Source: Synergistaceae bacterium (GTDB lineage Bacteria; Synergistota; Synergistia; Synergistales; Aminobacteriaceae). Taken from it: a DNA stretch of 7,178 bases. The notes below the pieces were generated by a model. That model did not search any database. It had not been told where the DNA came from and was given only the letters and a program-made list of their open reading frames with translations. A program made the translations under genes and the position numbers. Positions 1-5,569 of the stretch are shown piece by piece. Numbering within the stretch: position 1 is the stretch's first letter; every line of letters starts with the position of its first letter. The stretch lies in NCBI GenBank assembly GCA_017447325.1, contig JAFSNU010000335.1:1-7178 (forward strand), given 5' to 3'.

Positions 1-181
1 CTCGTCCATAAGCCAGCGACGACGCAATCAGCCCTACTGCTTCTATATTCTCCGGCGCATAGCAATACAGGAACCATAACGGATCGGGCTGTATTAATTC
101 TTTGCGGCTGTAGGCAAAGTACAGCCCGTCAAGAAACGCCTTTAATTTAACTTGCTGCTCACTTAAATTTAAATCATTCAT
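1..181 (-). CDS. TIGR02757/DUF2400 family protein, N-terminal 60 codons only
   Basis: The gene starts at the ATG at 181-179 and runs off the left edge of the window, so only 60 codons plus one base are visible. The visible protein begins MNDLNLSEQQVKLKAFLDGL. Residues 32-60 carry a pattern I associate with the TIGR02757 (DUF2400) family: a P-D-P-L segment, then an acidic P-E-N-I-E-A-V-G-L-I-A stretch ending in S-S-L-A-Y-G-R, corresponding to the family's 'DP..(F)..P.DxEI.GfiAa.lAwG' block. Family members are usually about 240-280 residues and have no well-established function to my knowledge. No good Shine-Dalgarno sequence precedes the ATG, and there is no in-frame alternative start just upstream. 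The ferritin terminator lies only 13 bases upstream of the ATG (T-run ending at 195), so this gene either uses a promoter embedded in that region or depends on read-through. The family call rests on memory of a short motif. Confidence 0.72.
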   Translation of the reverse strand, partial: MNDLNLSEQQVKLKAFLDGLYFAYSRKELIQPDPLWFLYCYAPENIEAVGLIASSLAYGR

Positions 182-186
182 AATTT

Positions 187-215
187 TTAATATTAAAAAT
201 CCCCAGTGCTTGCAA
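187..215 (-). promoter_or_regulatory. possible promoter for the DUF2400 gene (weak)
   Basis: On the minus strand, TTGCAA (215-210) and TATTAA (192-187) are separated by exactly 17 bases, each matching four of six consensus bases. The -35 lies in the loop of the ferritin terminator, and transcription would start almost at the ATG (181), giving a leaderless or near-leaderless message, in line with the missing ribosome binding site. In such AT-rich DNA a match of this quality can arise by chance. Confidence 0.25.
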
Positions 216-225
216 CACACAGGGG
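195..225 (-). terminator. Rho-independent terminator of the ferritin gene
   Basis: CCCC (201-204) pairs with GGGG (222-225) and GTG (206-208) with CAC (218-220), with one A-A mismatch and a 9-base loop. Reading on the minus strand, the hairpin is followed by ATTTTT (200-195). It begins 24 bases after the ferritin stop codon. Confidence 0.75.
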
Positions 226-248
226 AAATTATTTTAAATTCTTAACCC

Positions 249-731
249 TTAACGTTCGCCCAGTTCTTTATCAACTAAGAACAAATGATGCTCGCCGAGC
301 TTCTCGAGTTTCGCAACTATGCTGCTTGCGTTGTCTTCTTCCTCGACCTGCTCGTCAACGAACCATTTCAGCATTGACAAAGTCGCGTAATCTTTCTCAG
401 CCATCGCCATATCGACAAGCTTATAAATTCTTGACGTGACATACTGCTCGTGAGCGTAAGCCGCTTTAAACGCGTCCAACGGACTTTCATAGCTCTCCTT
501 CGGCTTGGCCACATCAGGCACAATAAATCTCGCGCCTCGGTCATAGAGATAATCAATAAACTTCTCCGCGTGTTCGATCTCTTCTTTGGTCTGCTTGTGC
601 ATCCAGTGAGCCATGCCGTCGAAGCCCGCGTCCTTAAAATAAGCTTCCATTGCCATATAGATATAAGCCGAATCAAATTCAGCCTTAATCTGGTCATTAA
701 TCGCGTCCGCCATTGTTTTAGATAACTGCAT
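249..731 (-). CDS. ftnA: ferritin (bacterial non-haem ferritin, FtnA type)
   Basis: Cytosolic iron-storage protein that oxidises Fe(II) at a ferroxidase centre and stores it as a mineral inside a 24-subunit shell; this also limits Fenton chemistry. With the start at 731 the protein is 160 residues, close to the usual 160-170. Ferroxidase residues align with E. coli FtnA: Glu18, Glu51 and His54 (in the K-E-E-I-E-H segment), Glu95, Gln128 and Glu131 (in the V-D-E-Q-V-E-E-E segment). I chose the ATG at 731-729 because AAAGGA lies about 10 bases upstream; an ATG nine codons earlier (758) would put that ribosome binding site inside the gene and adds residues ferritins lack. It follows the superoxide reductase gene by 214 bases and has its own candidate promoter (806-834), a leader hairpin (757-781) and a terminator (195-225), so it is probably a single-gene unit. 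Absence of a haem-ligand Met pattern and the FtnA-like layout argue against bacterioferritin. The gene symbol is by family similarity. Confidence 0.95.
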   Translation of the reverse strand: MQLSKTMADAINDQIKAEFDSAYIYMAMEAYFKDAGFDGMAHWMHKQTKEEIEHAEKFIDYLYDRGARFIVPDVAKPKESYESPLDAFKAAYAHEQYVTSRIYKLVDMAMAEKDYATLSMLKWFVDEQVEEEDNASSIVAKLEKLGEHHLFLVDKELGER

Positions 732-756
732 AATTAACACATCCTTTAATAATATC

Positions 757-781
757 AAGGCCGAACTCTCAGCCCGGCCTT
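757..781. other. GC-rich hairpin in the ferritin leader; terminator-like on the + strand
   Basis: AAGGCCG (757-763) is a perfect 7-bp inverted repeat with CGGCCTT (775-781), with an 11-base loop. On the plus strand it is followed by a T run (780-785), which looks like an intrinsic terminator, but no plus-strand gene precedes it. On the minus strand, the strand that is used, the hairpin is followed by GATATTATT and then the ferritin ribosome binding site, so it would sit in the 5' untranslated leader about 12 bases upstream of that site. It may stabilise or regulate the ferritin message, or block antisense transcription; the sequence alone does not decide. Confidence 0.6.
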
Positions 782-805
782 TTTTAAATTAAATTAAAAA
801 TTTAA

Positions 806-834
806 ATCTTAAATTTCAGCCCTGAATATTGCAA
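806..834 (-). promoter_or_regulatory. candidate promoter of the ferritin gene
   Basis: On the minus strand, TTGCAA (834-829) and TAAGAT (811-806) are separated by 17 bases; each matches four of six sigma-70 consensus bases. Transcription would start near 799, giving a leader of about 68 bases that contains the hairpin at 757-781. No convincing Fur or PerR box can be picked out of the AT-rich surroundings. Confidence 0.4.
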
Positions 835-854
835 AACTTAAAGTCTTGCAGAGC

Positions 855-937
855 TAATTAAATCTCAGCCTTCCAAAGTCCGTGCTTGTTGCAGAATTTT
901 TGCCAAGCTTCGAACCTTACAGCCGCATAAGCTAAAA
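855..937 (-). pseudogene. degraded duplicate of the superoxide reductase 3' end
   Basis: Bases 855-896 match 943-984, the last codons and the stop of the intact superoxide reductase gene, at 41 of 42 positions. Translated on the minus strand in the matching frame this gives F-C-N-K-H-G-L-W-K-A-E-I and a stop, identical to the intact C-terminus including the centre II Cys and His. Upstream of that (897-937) the frame reads LAYAAVRFEAWQK, which no longer matches the gene, although the DNA still shows gapped similarity (for example AGCTTCGAACC against AGTTTCGAGCC). A stop codon lies just upstream and there is no start codon or ribosome binding site, so it is not a working gene. The copies are 88 bases apart, consistent with a local tandem duplication or recombination with a lost paralogue, followed by decay of all but the last 42 bases. 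Confidence 0.75.
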
Positions 938-945
938 TTAATTAA

Positions 946-1311
946 TTAAATCTCAGCCTTCCAAAGTCCGTGCTTATTGCAGAACTCGCGGAGTTTCGAG
1001 CCGGCCTTCGCACAGCTGAACTCAGCCGCAGGCTCTTCGCCGGGCTTCAAGAACTTACGGCAGACTCTATCGCCGTTGATAACTTCGATCCACTCGATGT
1101 AATGATCCTCGGCCATGGGATGCGCCGCGCTTCCGACCTTCACCATCTCGCCCTCGAGAACCGGCACGTGCTTTTCCTGCGCCGCGTCCGTGCTGTTCTC
1201 TTTAAGCTCTTTCATCGGCTCGCCGCAGCAAGTTAAAACTCCGCCGCCGACGTGCATTACTTCAACGATGTTGCCGCACTTCGCGCACTTAAAAACGCTC
1301 AACTTCTCCAT
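946..1311 (-). CDS. dfx: superoxide reductase (desulfoferrodoxin, 2Fe type)
   Basis: Cytosolic enzyme of anaerobes that reduces superoxide to hydrogen peroxide without releasing oxygen, normally taking electrons from rubredoxin. At 121 residues it has the usual length of the two-iron class. The N-terminal desulforedoxin-like domain carries the four Fe(SCys)4 ligands Cys9, Cys12 (C-A-K-C), Cys28 and Cys29 (C-C-G-E). The catalytic domain has the E-K-H-V-P-V segment with the catalytic Glu46-Lys47 and ligand His48, then His64 (A-H-P-M), His70 (D-H-Y-I-E-W), Cys111 and His114 (F-C-N-K-H-G-L-W). All centre I and centre II ligands are present, so it should be active. The start is supported by GGGAGGAA about 8 bases upstream of the ATG at 1311. 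No rubredoxin gene lies in the window, so the electron donor must be elsewhere. The next gene downstream is ferritin, a sensible partner in oxygen and iron stress, but the two appear to be separately transcribed. The 3' end is partly duplicated just downstream (855-937). Confidence 0.96.
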   Translation of the reverse strand: MEKLSVFKCAKCGNIVEVMHVGGGVLTCCGEPMKELKENSTDAAQEKHVPVLEGEMVKVGSAAHPMAEDHYIEWIEVINGDRVCRKFLKPGEEPAAEFSCAKAGSKLREFCNKHGLWKAEI

Positions 1312-1350
1312 GATAAAATTCCTCCCTCGTTTAATTTAAAGCTTAAAATT

Positions 1351-1359
1351 ATTTTAGCA
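1351..1359 (-). promoter_or_regulatory. extended -10 element upstream of superoxide reductase
   Basis: On the minus strand the sequence TGCTAAAAT (1359-1351) fits an extended -10 (TGn followed by TAAAAT). No good -35 is found at 17 bases. It lies 40 bases upstream of the start codon. The same nine bases occur upstream of the CheV gene (6568-6560). Confidence 0.4.
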
Positions 1360-1441
1360 TATAAATATATATCAAATAAATAATCGCAATTTCAGATATT
1401 TTATAAATTTTATGCAAAATTGCACTGCTTTATAAACGGAT

Positions 1442-1460
1442 CCAGGGGCTATGCTCCTGG
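1442..1460 (-). terminator. weak hairpin overlapping the amidohydrolase stop codon
   Basis: CCAGG at 1442-1446 pairs with CCTGG at 1456-1460; two further pairs (1448-1449 with 1453-1454) extend it past one mismatch on the minus-strand transcript, leaving a 3-base loop that includes part of the TAG stop. Only a poor T tract (ATCCGTTTATAAA) follows, so termination is possible but uncertain. A second small palindrome, TGCAAAATTGCA, lies further downstream at about 1413-1424. Confidence 0.35.
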
Positions 1461-2630
1461 CTGCCAGTGCAAAGCAAACGCAGCAAGAGCGGCCGCGCCC
1501 GTCCATAAAAATTCTTCGTTGACCATAAAGCGAGAATTATGATGCGGCTTGTCGCGCTCGTCTCCGAAAGTCGAACAGTGATAGAAGAACGCGCCGGGTA
1601 TAGTCCTCGTGTACTCGGCAAAGTCTTCTGCGCCGGTCGTAGGCGTCTCTATCTCAGCCGCGAACTCAGCACCAAGTTCTTCTGTTATAACATCGCGCAT
1701 CTTGAGCGTTAACTCTCTATCGTTTATAACCGGCGGAACATCGCTTGAAAATTCAACGCTTGCACTTCCTCGCATAGACTTGGCCGTGCAGTCAGCTATC
1801 TCAACTATACGTTTTTTCATGAACTCGCTGTTCTCTGCGCTAAAACATCTAATCATGCCGCGTAACCTGCAAAAGTCCGCCACAACATTATGAGCAGTGC
1901 CGCCGTCAATGCGCCCTATCGTCAAAACTTTTGCGTCAAAAGGATTTAACTCGCGGCTGATTATAGTCTGTAATTGATTTATAATCTGCGCCGCCATCGT
2001 GATAGTATCGACTGCCAAATGCGGCGTTGCTCCGTGCGCGCCCTTGCCGTTCAATGCAATATCAAAAGTAGTAGTAGATGCCATGAACGCACCGATGCGC
2101 CAGCCGATCTGCCCGGCCTTTAAGCCTTGCCATAAATTGCCCGTGTGCATTCCGATAATTTTATCAACGCCTTTTAACACGCCGTCCTTCACCATGACAG
2201 CAGCTCCGTTGGCCGGCTCCTCGCTCGGCTGGAAAATTAATCTCACAGTTCCGGCAAGATCATTTTTAAATTCGCTCAAAATTTTTGCGCAAGTTAATAA
2301 CATTGCCATATGAGCGTCATGACCGCACGCGTGCATGTTCCCATTCTGCGACGCGAAATCAAGTCCCGTCTCCTCTTTAACGGGCAGCGCGTCCATGTCA
2401 GACCTAATAGCTAACACCTGCCCGGGCTTGCCGCCTTTAATATCAGCGTAAAGACCATGGCCGCCGCCTATGCCCTTAACAATATTATTAATCCCAAAAC
2501 TTTCAAGCTCGCGTATAACTATGCTCTCAGTCTTCGGCAAGTCAAACGCAATTTCAGGGCAAGCATGAAGCTCATGCCGAATTTTTACAGCATAATCATT
2601 TAAACTTTTAGCTAATTCTTTAATATTCAT
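1449..2630 (-). CDS. M20D family metal-dependent amidohydrolase (N-acyl-amino acid or related)
   Basis: Cytosolic two-metal hydrolase of the M20D peptidase group, which cleaves N-acyl (for example acetyl, benzoyl, indole-acetyl) amino acids; the exact substrate cannot be read from the sequence. The 393-residue length is typical. Metal-site residues are visible: Cys102 and His104 in H-A-C-G-H-D-A-H, the catalytic/metal pair Glu137-Glu138 in Q-P-S-E-E, His162 in G-M-H-T, and His363/His364 near the C-terminus (H-H-N-S-R-F). The S-D-M-D-A-L-P motif at 77-83 and the lid-domain G-K-G-A-H-G-A-T-P-H motif (His199) are also family hallmarks. Cys102 supports M20D rather than DapE/ArgE-type M20A proteins. 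The start ATG at 2630 has AGGAG 9 bases upstream; a second ATG four bases earlier (2634) opens only a four-codon frame. It follows IMP dehydrogenase by 83 bases with no obvious terminator between, so co-transcription is possible but no functional link is evident. Confidence 0.93.
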   Translation of the reverse strand: MNIKELAKSLNDYAVKIRHELHACPEIAFDLPKTESIVIRELESFGINNIVKGIGGGHGLYADIKGGKPGQVLAIRSDMDALPVKEETGLDFASQNGNMHACGHDAHMAMLLTCAKILSEFKNDLAGTVRLIFQPSEEPANGAAVMVKDGVLKGVDKIIGMHTGNLWQGLKAGQIGWRIGAFMASTTTFDIALNGKGAHGATPHLAVDTITMAAQIINQLQTIISRELNPFDAKVLTIGRIDGGTAHNVVADFCRLRGMIRCFSAENSEFMKKRIVEIADCTAKSMRGSASVEFSSDVPPVINDRELTLKMRDVITEELGAEFAAEIETPTTGAEDFAEYTRTIPGAFFYHCSTFGDERDKPHHNSRFMVNEEFLWTGAAALAAFALHWQPGA

Positions 2631-2662
2631 TCATCAAAACTCCTGTTAATAAATTAATAAAA

Positions 2663-2693
2663 TTTATAAAGTCTCACGGCTCGCGTATCTCAA
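2663..2693 (-). promoter_or_regulatory. possible promoter upstream of the amidohydrolase (weak)
   Basis: On the minus strand, TTGAGA (2693-2688, five of six consensus bases) and TATAAA (2668-2663, five of six) are present, but the spacer is 19 bases, longer than the preferred 17. The hexamers lie in an unusually GC-rich part of the gap between IMP dehydrogenase and the amidohydrolase. Confidence 0.3.
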
Positions 2694-2713
2694 TATAAAC
2701 CGAGCGGCCCTGA

Positions 2714-4234
2714 TTAATTATTTCTTCCGCTGCGTTTAACGGCTTCTTTCATGATGACATCATGCGCTCCGCCCTCGACCAAAGTTATCGGCGACACGAG
2801 CGTAATTTTTGCTTTAGTTTGCAGCTCTTTAATGCTTAACGAACCGCAGTTGCAGAAAGTCGATTTGATTTTGCTTAAAGTCTCCGACACGTTATCGCGC
2901 AAACTTCCGGCATAAGGCACGTATGAGTCAATGCCCTCTTCAAACGATAATTTAGACGAGTTCGCGTCGCCGGAGTCATAACGCTGCCAGTTGCGTGCGC
3001 GGCTTGAACCCTCGCCCCAGTATTCTTTAACATAATTGCCGTTAATCATTACTCTATTAGTTGGGCTCTCGTCAAATCTCGCAAAATATCGCCCAAGCAT
3101 ACAAAAGTCCGCGCCCATTGCAAGAGCAAGCGTAATGTGATAGTCCATGACAATTCCGCCGTCTGAGCAAATCGGAATATAAATTCCAGTCTCTTTAAAA
3201 TATTCGTCGCGTGCTTTTGCAACTTCGATTACAGCTGTAGCTTGACCGCGTCCTATGCCTTTAGCCTCGCGCGTAATGCATATAGACCCGCCGCCTATTC
3301 CAATTTTAACAAAGTCAGCACCGGCCTCGGCTAAAAATCTAAAGCCGTCTGCGTCAACGACATTTCCGCCGCCGACTTTAACGCTATTGCCGTACTTATT
3401 TCTAATCCAGCTTAAAGTCCGCCGCTGCCATTCAGTAAAGCCTTCTGACGAGTCTATGCACAACACGTCAGCTCCTGCGTCAACAAGAGCCGGAACACGC
3501 TCCTCGTAATCCCGAGTGTTTATTCCGGCTCCGACTATATAACGCTTCTGCGCGTCCAATAACTCCAGCGGATTTTCTTTGTGCATGTCGTAATCTTTGC
3601 GAAATACAAACGCGACCATGTTGCCCTCGTTGTCGATAATAGGCAGCGAATTTAATTTATGCTGCCATAAAATATCGTTAGCCTCGCTCAAAGTCAGACC
3701 GTCGTGCGCTAATATAACCCGGTCAATCGGCGTCATAAAGTCTTTAACTTTCGCGTTTAAATCCATGCGGCTCACTCGATAATCTCTGCTCGTGACAATG
3801 CCTAATAATTTTCCCGTGAGACTTCCGTCATGCGTCACTGCAACTGTAGTATGTCCCGTCTGATCTTTAAGCTCTAAAATATCCGCAAGCGTCTGCTCCG
3901 GTCCGATAGACGAGTCATTAGCGACAAAGCCGGCCTTATATCTCTTAACTTTATTTACCATCTCGGCCTGTGACGCTATGCTCTGCGAACAAAATATAAA
4001 AGACACGCCGCCCTCGCGAGCTAAAGCTATTGCCATTCTATCGTCTGAGACAGCCTGCATCACGGCTGACGTAAGAGGAATGTTTAGTGACAGCTCCGGC
4101 TCTTCGCCTTTTCGAAAACGGCACAAGGGCGTTTTGAGCGAGACGTTAGCCGGAACGCATTCCGCCGATGAATAAGTTGGAACCAGTAAGTACTCTGAAA
4201 AAGTGTGGGACGGTTCTTCGTAGAAAAATGCCAT
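2714..4234 (-). CDS. guaB: inosine-5'-monophosphate dehydrogenase, Tritrichomonas foetus-like type
   Basis: Catalyses NAD-dependent oxidation of IMP to XMP, the committed step of guanine nucleotide synthesis. The 506-residue protein has a TIM barrel interrupted by two CBS domains (about residues 105-220). Key elements: Asp261-Ser262-Ser263 for NAD binding, the G-I-G-G-G-S-I-C-I-T-R-E loop with catalytic Cys319, the S-D-G-G-I motif with Asp358, G-R-Y-F at 381-384, and the mobile flap S-S-R-A-R-N-W-Q-R-Y-D with Arg418-Tyr419. The Y-F-A-R-F and R-A-R-N-W-Q signatures differ from common bacterial enzymes and match what I recall of the T. foetus enzyme, including identical residue numbers. I start at the ATG at 4234 because GGAG then lies 10 bases upstream; a TTG two codons earlier (4240) would be only 4 bases from it, and the ATG also reproduces the family numbering. 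It sits alone after an AI-2E terminator, so it probably has its own promoter. No purine riboswitch was recognised upstream. Confidence 0.97.
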   Translation of the reverse strand: MAFFYEEPSHTFSEYLLVPTYSSAECVPANVSLKTPLCRFRKGEEPELSLNIPLTSAVMQAVSDDRMAIALAREGGVSFIFCSQSIASQAEMVNKVKRYKAGFVANDSSIGPEQTLADILELKDQTGHTTVAVTHDGSLTGKLLGIVTSRDYRVSRMDLNAKVKDFMTPIDRVILAHDGLTLSEANDILWQHKLNSLPIIDNEGNMVAFVFRKDYDMHKENPLELLDAQKRYIVGAGINTRDYEERVPALVDAGADVLCIDSSEGFTEWQRRTLSWIRNKYGNSVKVGGGNVVDADGFRFLAEAGADFVKIGIGGGSICITREAKGIGRGQATAVIEVAKARDEYFKETGIYIPICSDGGIVMDYHITLALAMGADFCMLGRYFARFDESPTNRVMINGNYVKEYWGEGSSRARNWQRYDSGDANSSKLSFEEGIDSYVPYAGSLRDNVSETLSKIKSTFCNCGSLSIKELQTKAKITLVSPITLVEGGAHDVIMKEAVKRSGRNN

Positions 4235-4324
4235 ATGCAAGCCTCTCCTTTTTTCTAAAATTTTAATTTTAAATTTTTAAACTTGACGCAAATTAAATTT
4301 TATTATTTTATTTTAATTTCAACG

Positions 4325-4330
4325 ATTATA
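4325..4330 (-). promoter_or_regulatory. candidate -10 element for IMP dehydrogenase
   Basis: A perfect TATAAT lies on the minus strand at 4330-4325, just after the AI-2E terminator hairpin. The base 17 positions upstream falls inside that hairpin loop and offers only TGCTAA, a poor -35. The resulting leader would be about 85 bases of A+T-rich sequence. Confidence 0.3.
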
Positions 4331-4365
4331 ATATAAAATCCGCCCGTTTAGCATGAGCGGATTTT
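4328..4365 (-). terminator. Rho-independent terminator after the CheV/AI-2E operon
   Basis: AAAATCCGC (4335-4343) and GCGGATTTT (4357-4365) form a perfect 9-bp stem with a 13-base loop. On the minus strand it ends in TTTTATATTATA. It begins 32 bases after the AI-2E stop codon. The flanking A and T runs make it potentially bidirectional, but no plus-strand gene is present to use it. Confidence 0.85.
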
Positions 4366-4397
4366 ACTGAATTTAAATAAATTAAAAAAATTTTTTA

Positions 4398-5549
4398 CTA
4401 ATCTTCAGGACTTGAATTATTTAAATTATTTAATTTCTCAAGCTCTTTTGCGTTCTCTTCGTTTTGAGCTCGAAGAAAACGCAGCTTCTTAATCTCGGCG
4501 CGGCGCGTGATAATCGACGGCGTCACTGCGCGCTTGGCCGCCTCGCCCGTACCCATTAAAATTGCAATCGGCCAAAGCTGCGGGATATTTTCGCAGACGA
4601 TTTTAATAATAGAGATAATCGGCACTGATAATAACATGCCCGGGATGCCCCAGATCATTCCCCATAATAACAGCGATAATAAAATCATGACCGGACTCAC
4701 GCCTAACCTGTCGCCGACGACTTTAGGAGTTATCACATTGCCGATTACGACCTGAATAGTTGTTAATAAAACTAAAACTAAAAGCGGCTTGAAAAATCCC
4801 GGCGAGAATTGAATTATCGCCATGACAACCGGCGGTATCGTCGCTATTATAGAGCCTACCGTCGGGATAAAGTTTAATAAAACTGTAAGCACACCCCAGC
4901 CGGCCGCGAGCTGCACGCCGAGCATAGTTAAGACAACCCACGCGCATATGCCGGTCACGACGCTTATTAAAGTCAAAGTGCCTAAGTAATGGCTGACCTG
5001 TTCTGAGATAGTAGCCAAAATATTTTTGATTTTTACAGCACTCGCGCCTGAAAATGCTTTATTAATTTTAATCTCTAAGTCAGGAGCTTCGAGCATCATG
5101 AACATTAAAAATACAAAAGTCATGACAAACTTACTCGCGAAGGCCGCTATAAATTCTGAAATATTTCGGACGTTGCTTCTCAAAATTCCCATCCAGTCGT
5201 AGCTGCTTATCGTCTCCGCCGGAACGTTAAGAGCCGTCATTAAACTATAAAAGCCCTCGTTTAATTTGTCTGCATACAAGCTATAGACTTTTGCGAACTC
5301 TATAACCTGACTTGATAAAAAATTAAATCCGGCCATTCCGGCTATGACTAAAATTGCGAACACTAAAATTATTTTTAATAAAGTCGGAAATTTTAAAGTC
5401 TCGCCGATTTTTATAATCGGCCTTAAAACTTGCAAGATAAACCAAGCGATTACTAACGGAATAAAAACGTTGCTTGCCGCGTGAAGAGCAGCGCAGATTA
5501 ATATCGCCGCAAATAAACACATAAGCCCCGTAACTAATTTCATGTTCAT
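4398..5549 (-). CDS. AI-2E/PerM family multi-pass membrane protein
   Basis: Inner-membrane protein of the AI-2E (YdiK/PerM/TqsA) transporter family, 383 residues, the usual length. Family members have been linked to export of autoinducer-2 and, in others, to sodium/proton antiport, so the substrate here is open. Hydrophobic segments lie at about residues 5-22, 27-46, 57-80 and 138-153, then in a block at about 190-320. Diagnostic motifs are L-L-N-F-I-P-T-V-G-S (224-233), T-I-P-P (237-240), N-V-I-T-P-K-V-V-G (271-279), and the L-G-V-S-P ... W-G-I-P-G-M-L-L-S-V-P-I stretch (282-311). A soluble, charged, probably helical tail with repeated Glu/Lys/Asn occupies about 345-383 and ends in S-S-P-E-D. 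The start ATG at 5549 has GAGG 9 bases upstream. Only 20 bases separate it from the CheV stop codon, so the pair is almost certainly co-transcribed; the strong terminator at 4328-4365 closes the unit. Confidence 0.92.
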   Translation of the reverse strand: MNMKLVTGLMCLFAAILICAALHAASNVFIPLVIAWFILQVLRPIIKIGETLKFPTLLKIILVFAILVIAGMAGFNFLSSQVIEFAKVYSLYADKLNEGFYSLMTALNVPAETISSYDWMGILRSNVRNISEFIAAFASKFVMTFVFLMFMMLEAPDLEIKINKAFSGASAVKIKNILATISEQVSHYLGTLTLISVVTGICAWVVLTMLGVQLAAGWGVLTVLLNFIPTVGSIIATIPPVVMAIIQFSPGFFKPLLVLVLLTTIQVVIGNVITPKVVGDRLGVSPVMILLSLLLWGMIWGIPGMLLSVPIISIIKIVCENIPQLWPIAILMGTGEAAKRAVTPSIITRRAEIKKLRFLRAQNEENAKELEKLNNLNNSSPED

Positions 5550-5569
5550 AATTTGCAGCCTCGTTAATA

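Noticed and set aside
732..758. Longer ferritin starting at the ATG at 758
   Set aside because: The ribosome binding site AAAGGA would fall inside the gene, and the extra nine residues are not typical of ferritins.
1335..1440. Fur or PerR operator upstream of superoxide reductase
   Set aside because: Several A+T palindromes resemble such boxes, but in sequence this A+T-rich the matches are not better than expected by chance.
970..2313. Plus-strand open frames opposite superoxide reductase and the amidohydrolase (970-1236, 1115-1339, 1609-1893, 1999-2313)
   Set aside because: They lie wholly or mostly antisense to well-supported genes, have no ribosome binding sites or recognisable domains, and follow from the codon bias of the opposite strand.
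2622..2634. Four-codon open frame with a ribosome binding site overlapping the amidohydrolase start
   Set aside because: It ends after four codons and probably arises by chance from the ATGAATGAATATTAA sequence; a leader-peptide role has no support.
3255..4175. Plus-strand open frames opposite IMP dehydrogenase
   Set aside because: They are antisense shadows of a gene with clear catalytic motifs; no independent evidence supports them.
4235..4240. TTG start codon two codons upstream for IMP dehydrogenase
   Set aside because: It would sit only 4 bases from the GGAG ribosome binding site, whereas the ATG at 4234 has a 10-base spacing and gives the family residue numbering.
4241..4397. Purine riboswitch upstream of IMP dehydrogenase
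   Set aside because: The leader is almost entirely A+T and shows no three-way junction or conserved loop pattern; the only strong hairpin is the terminator of the preceding gene.
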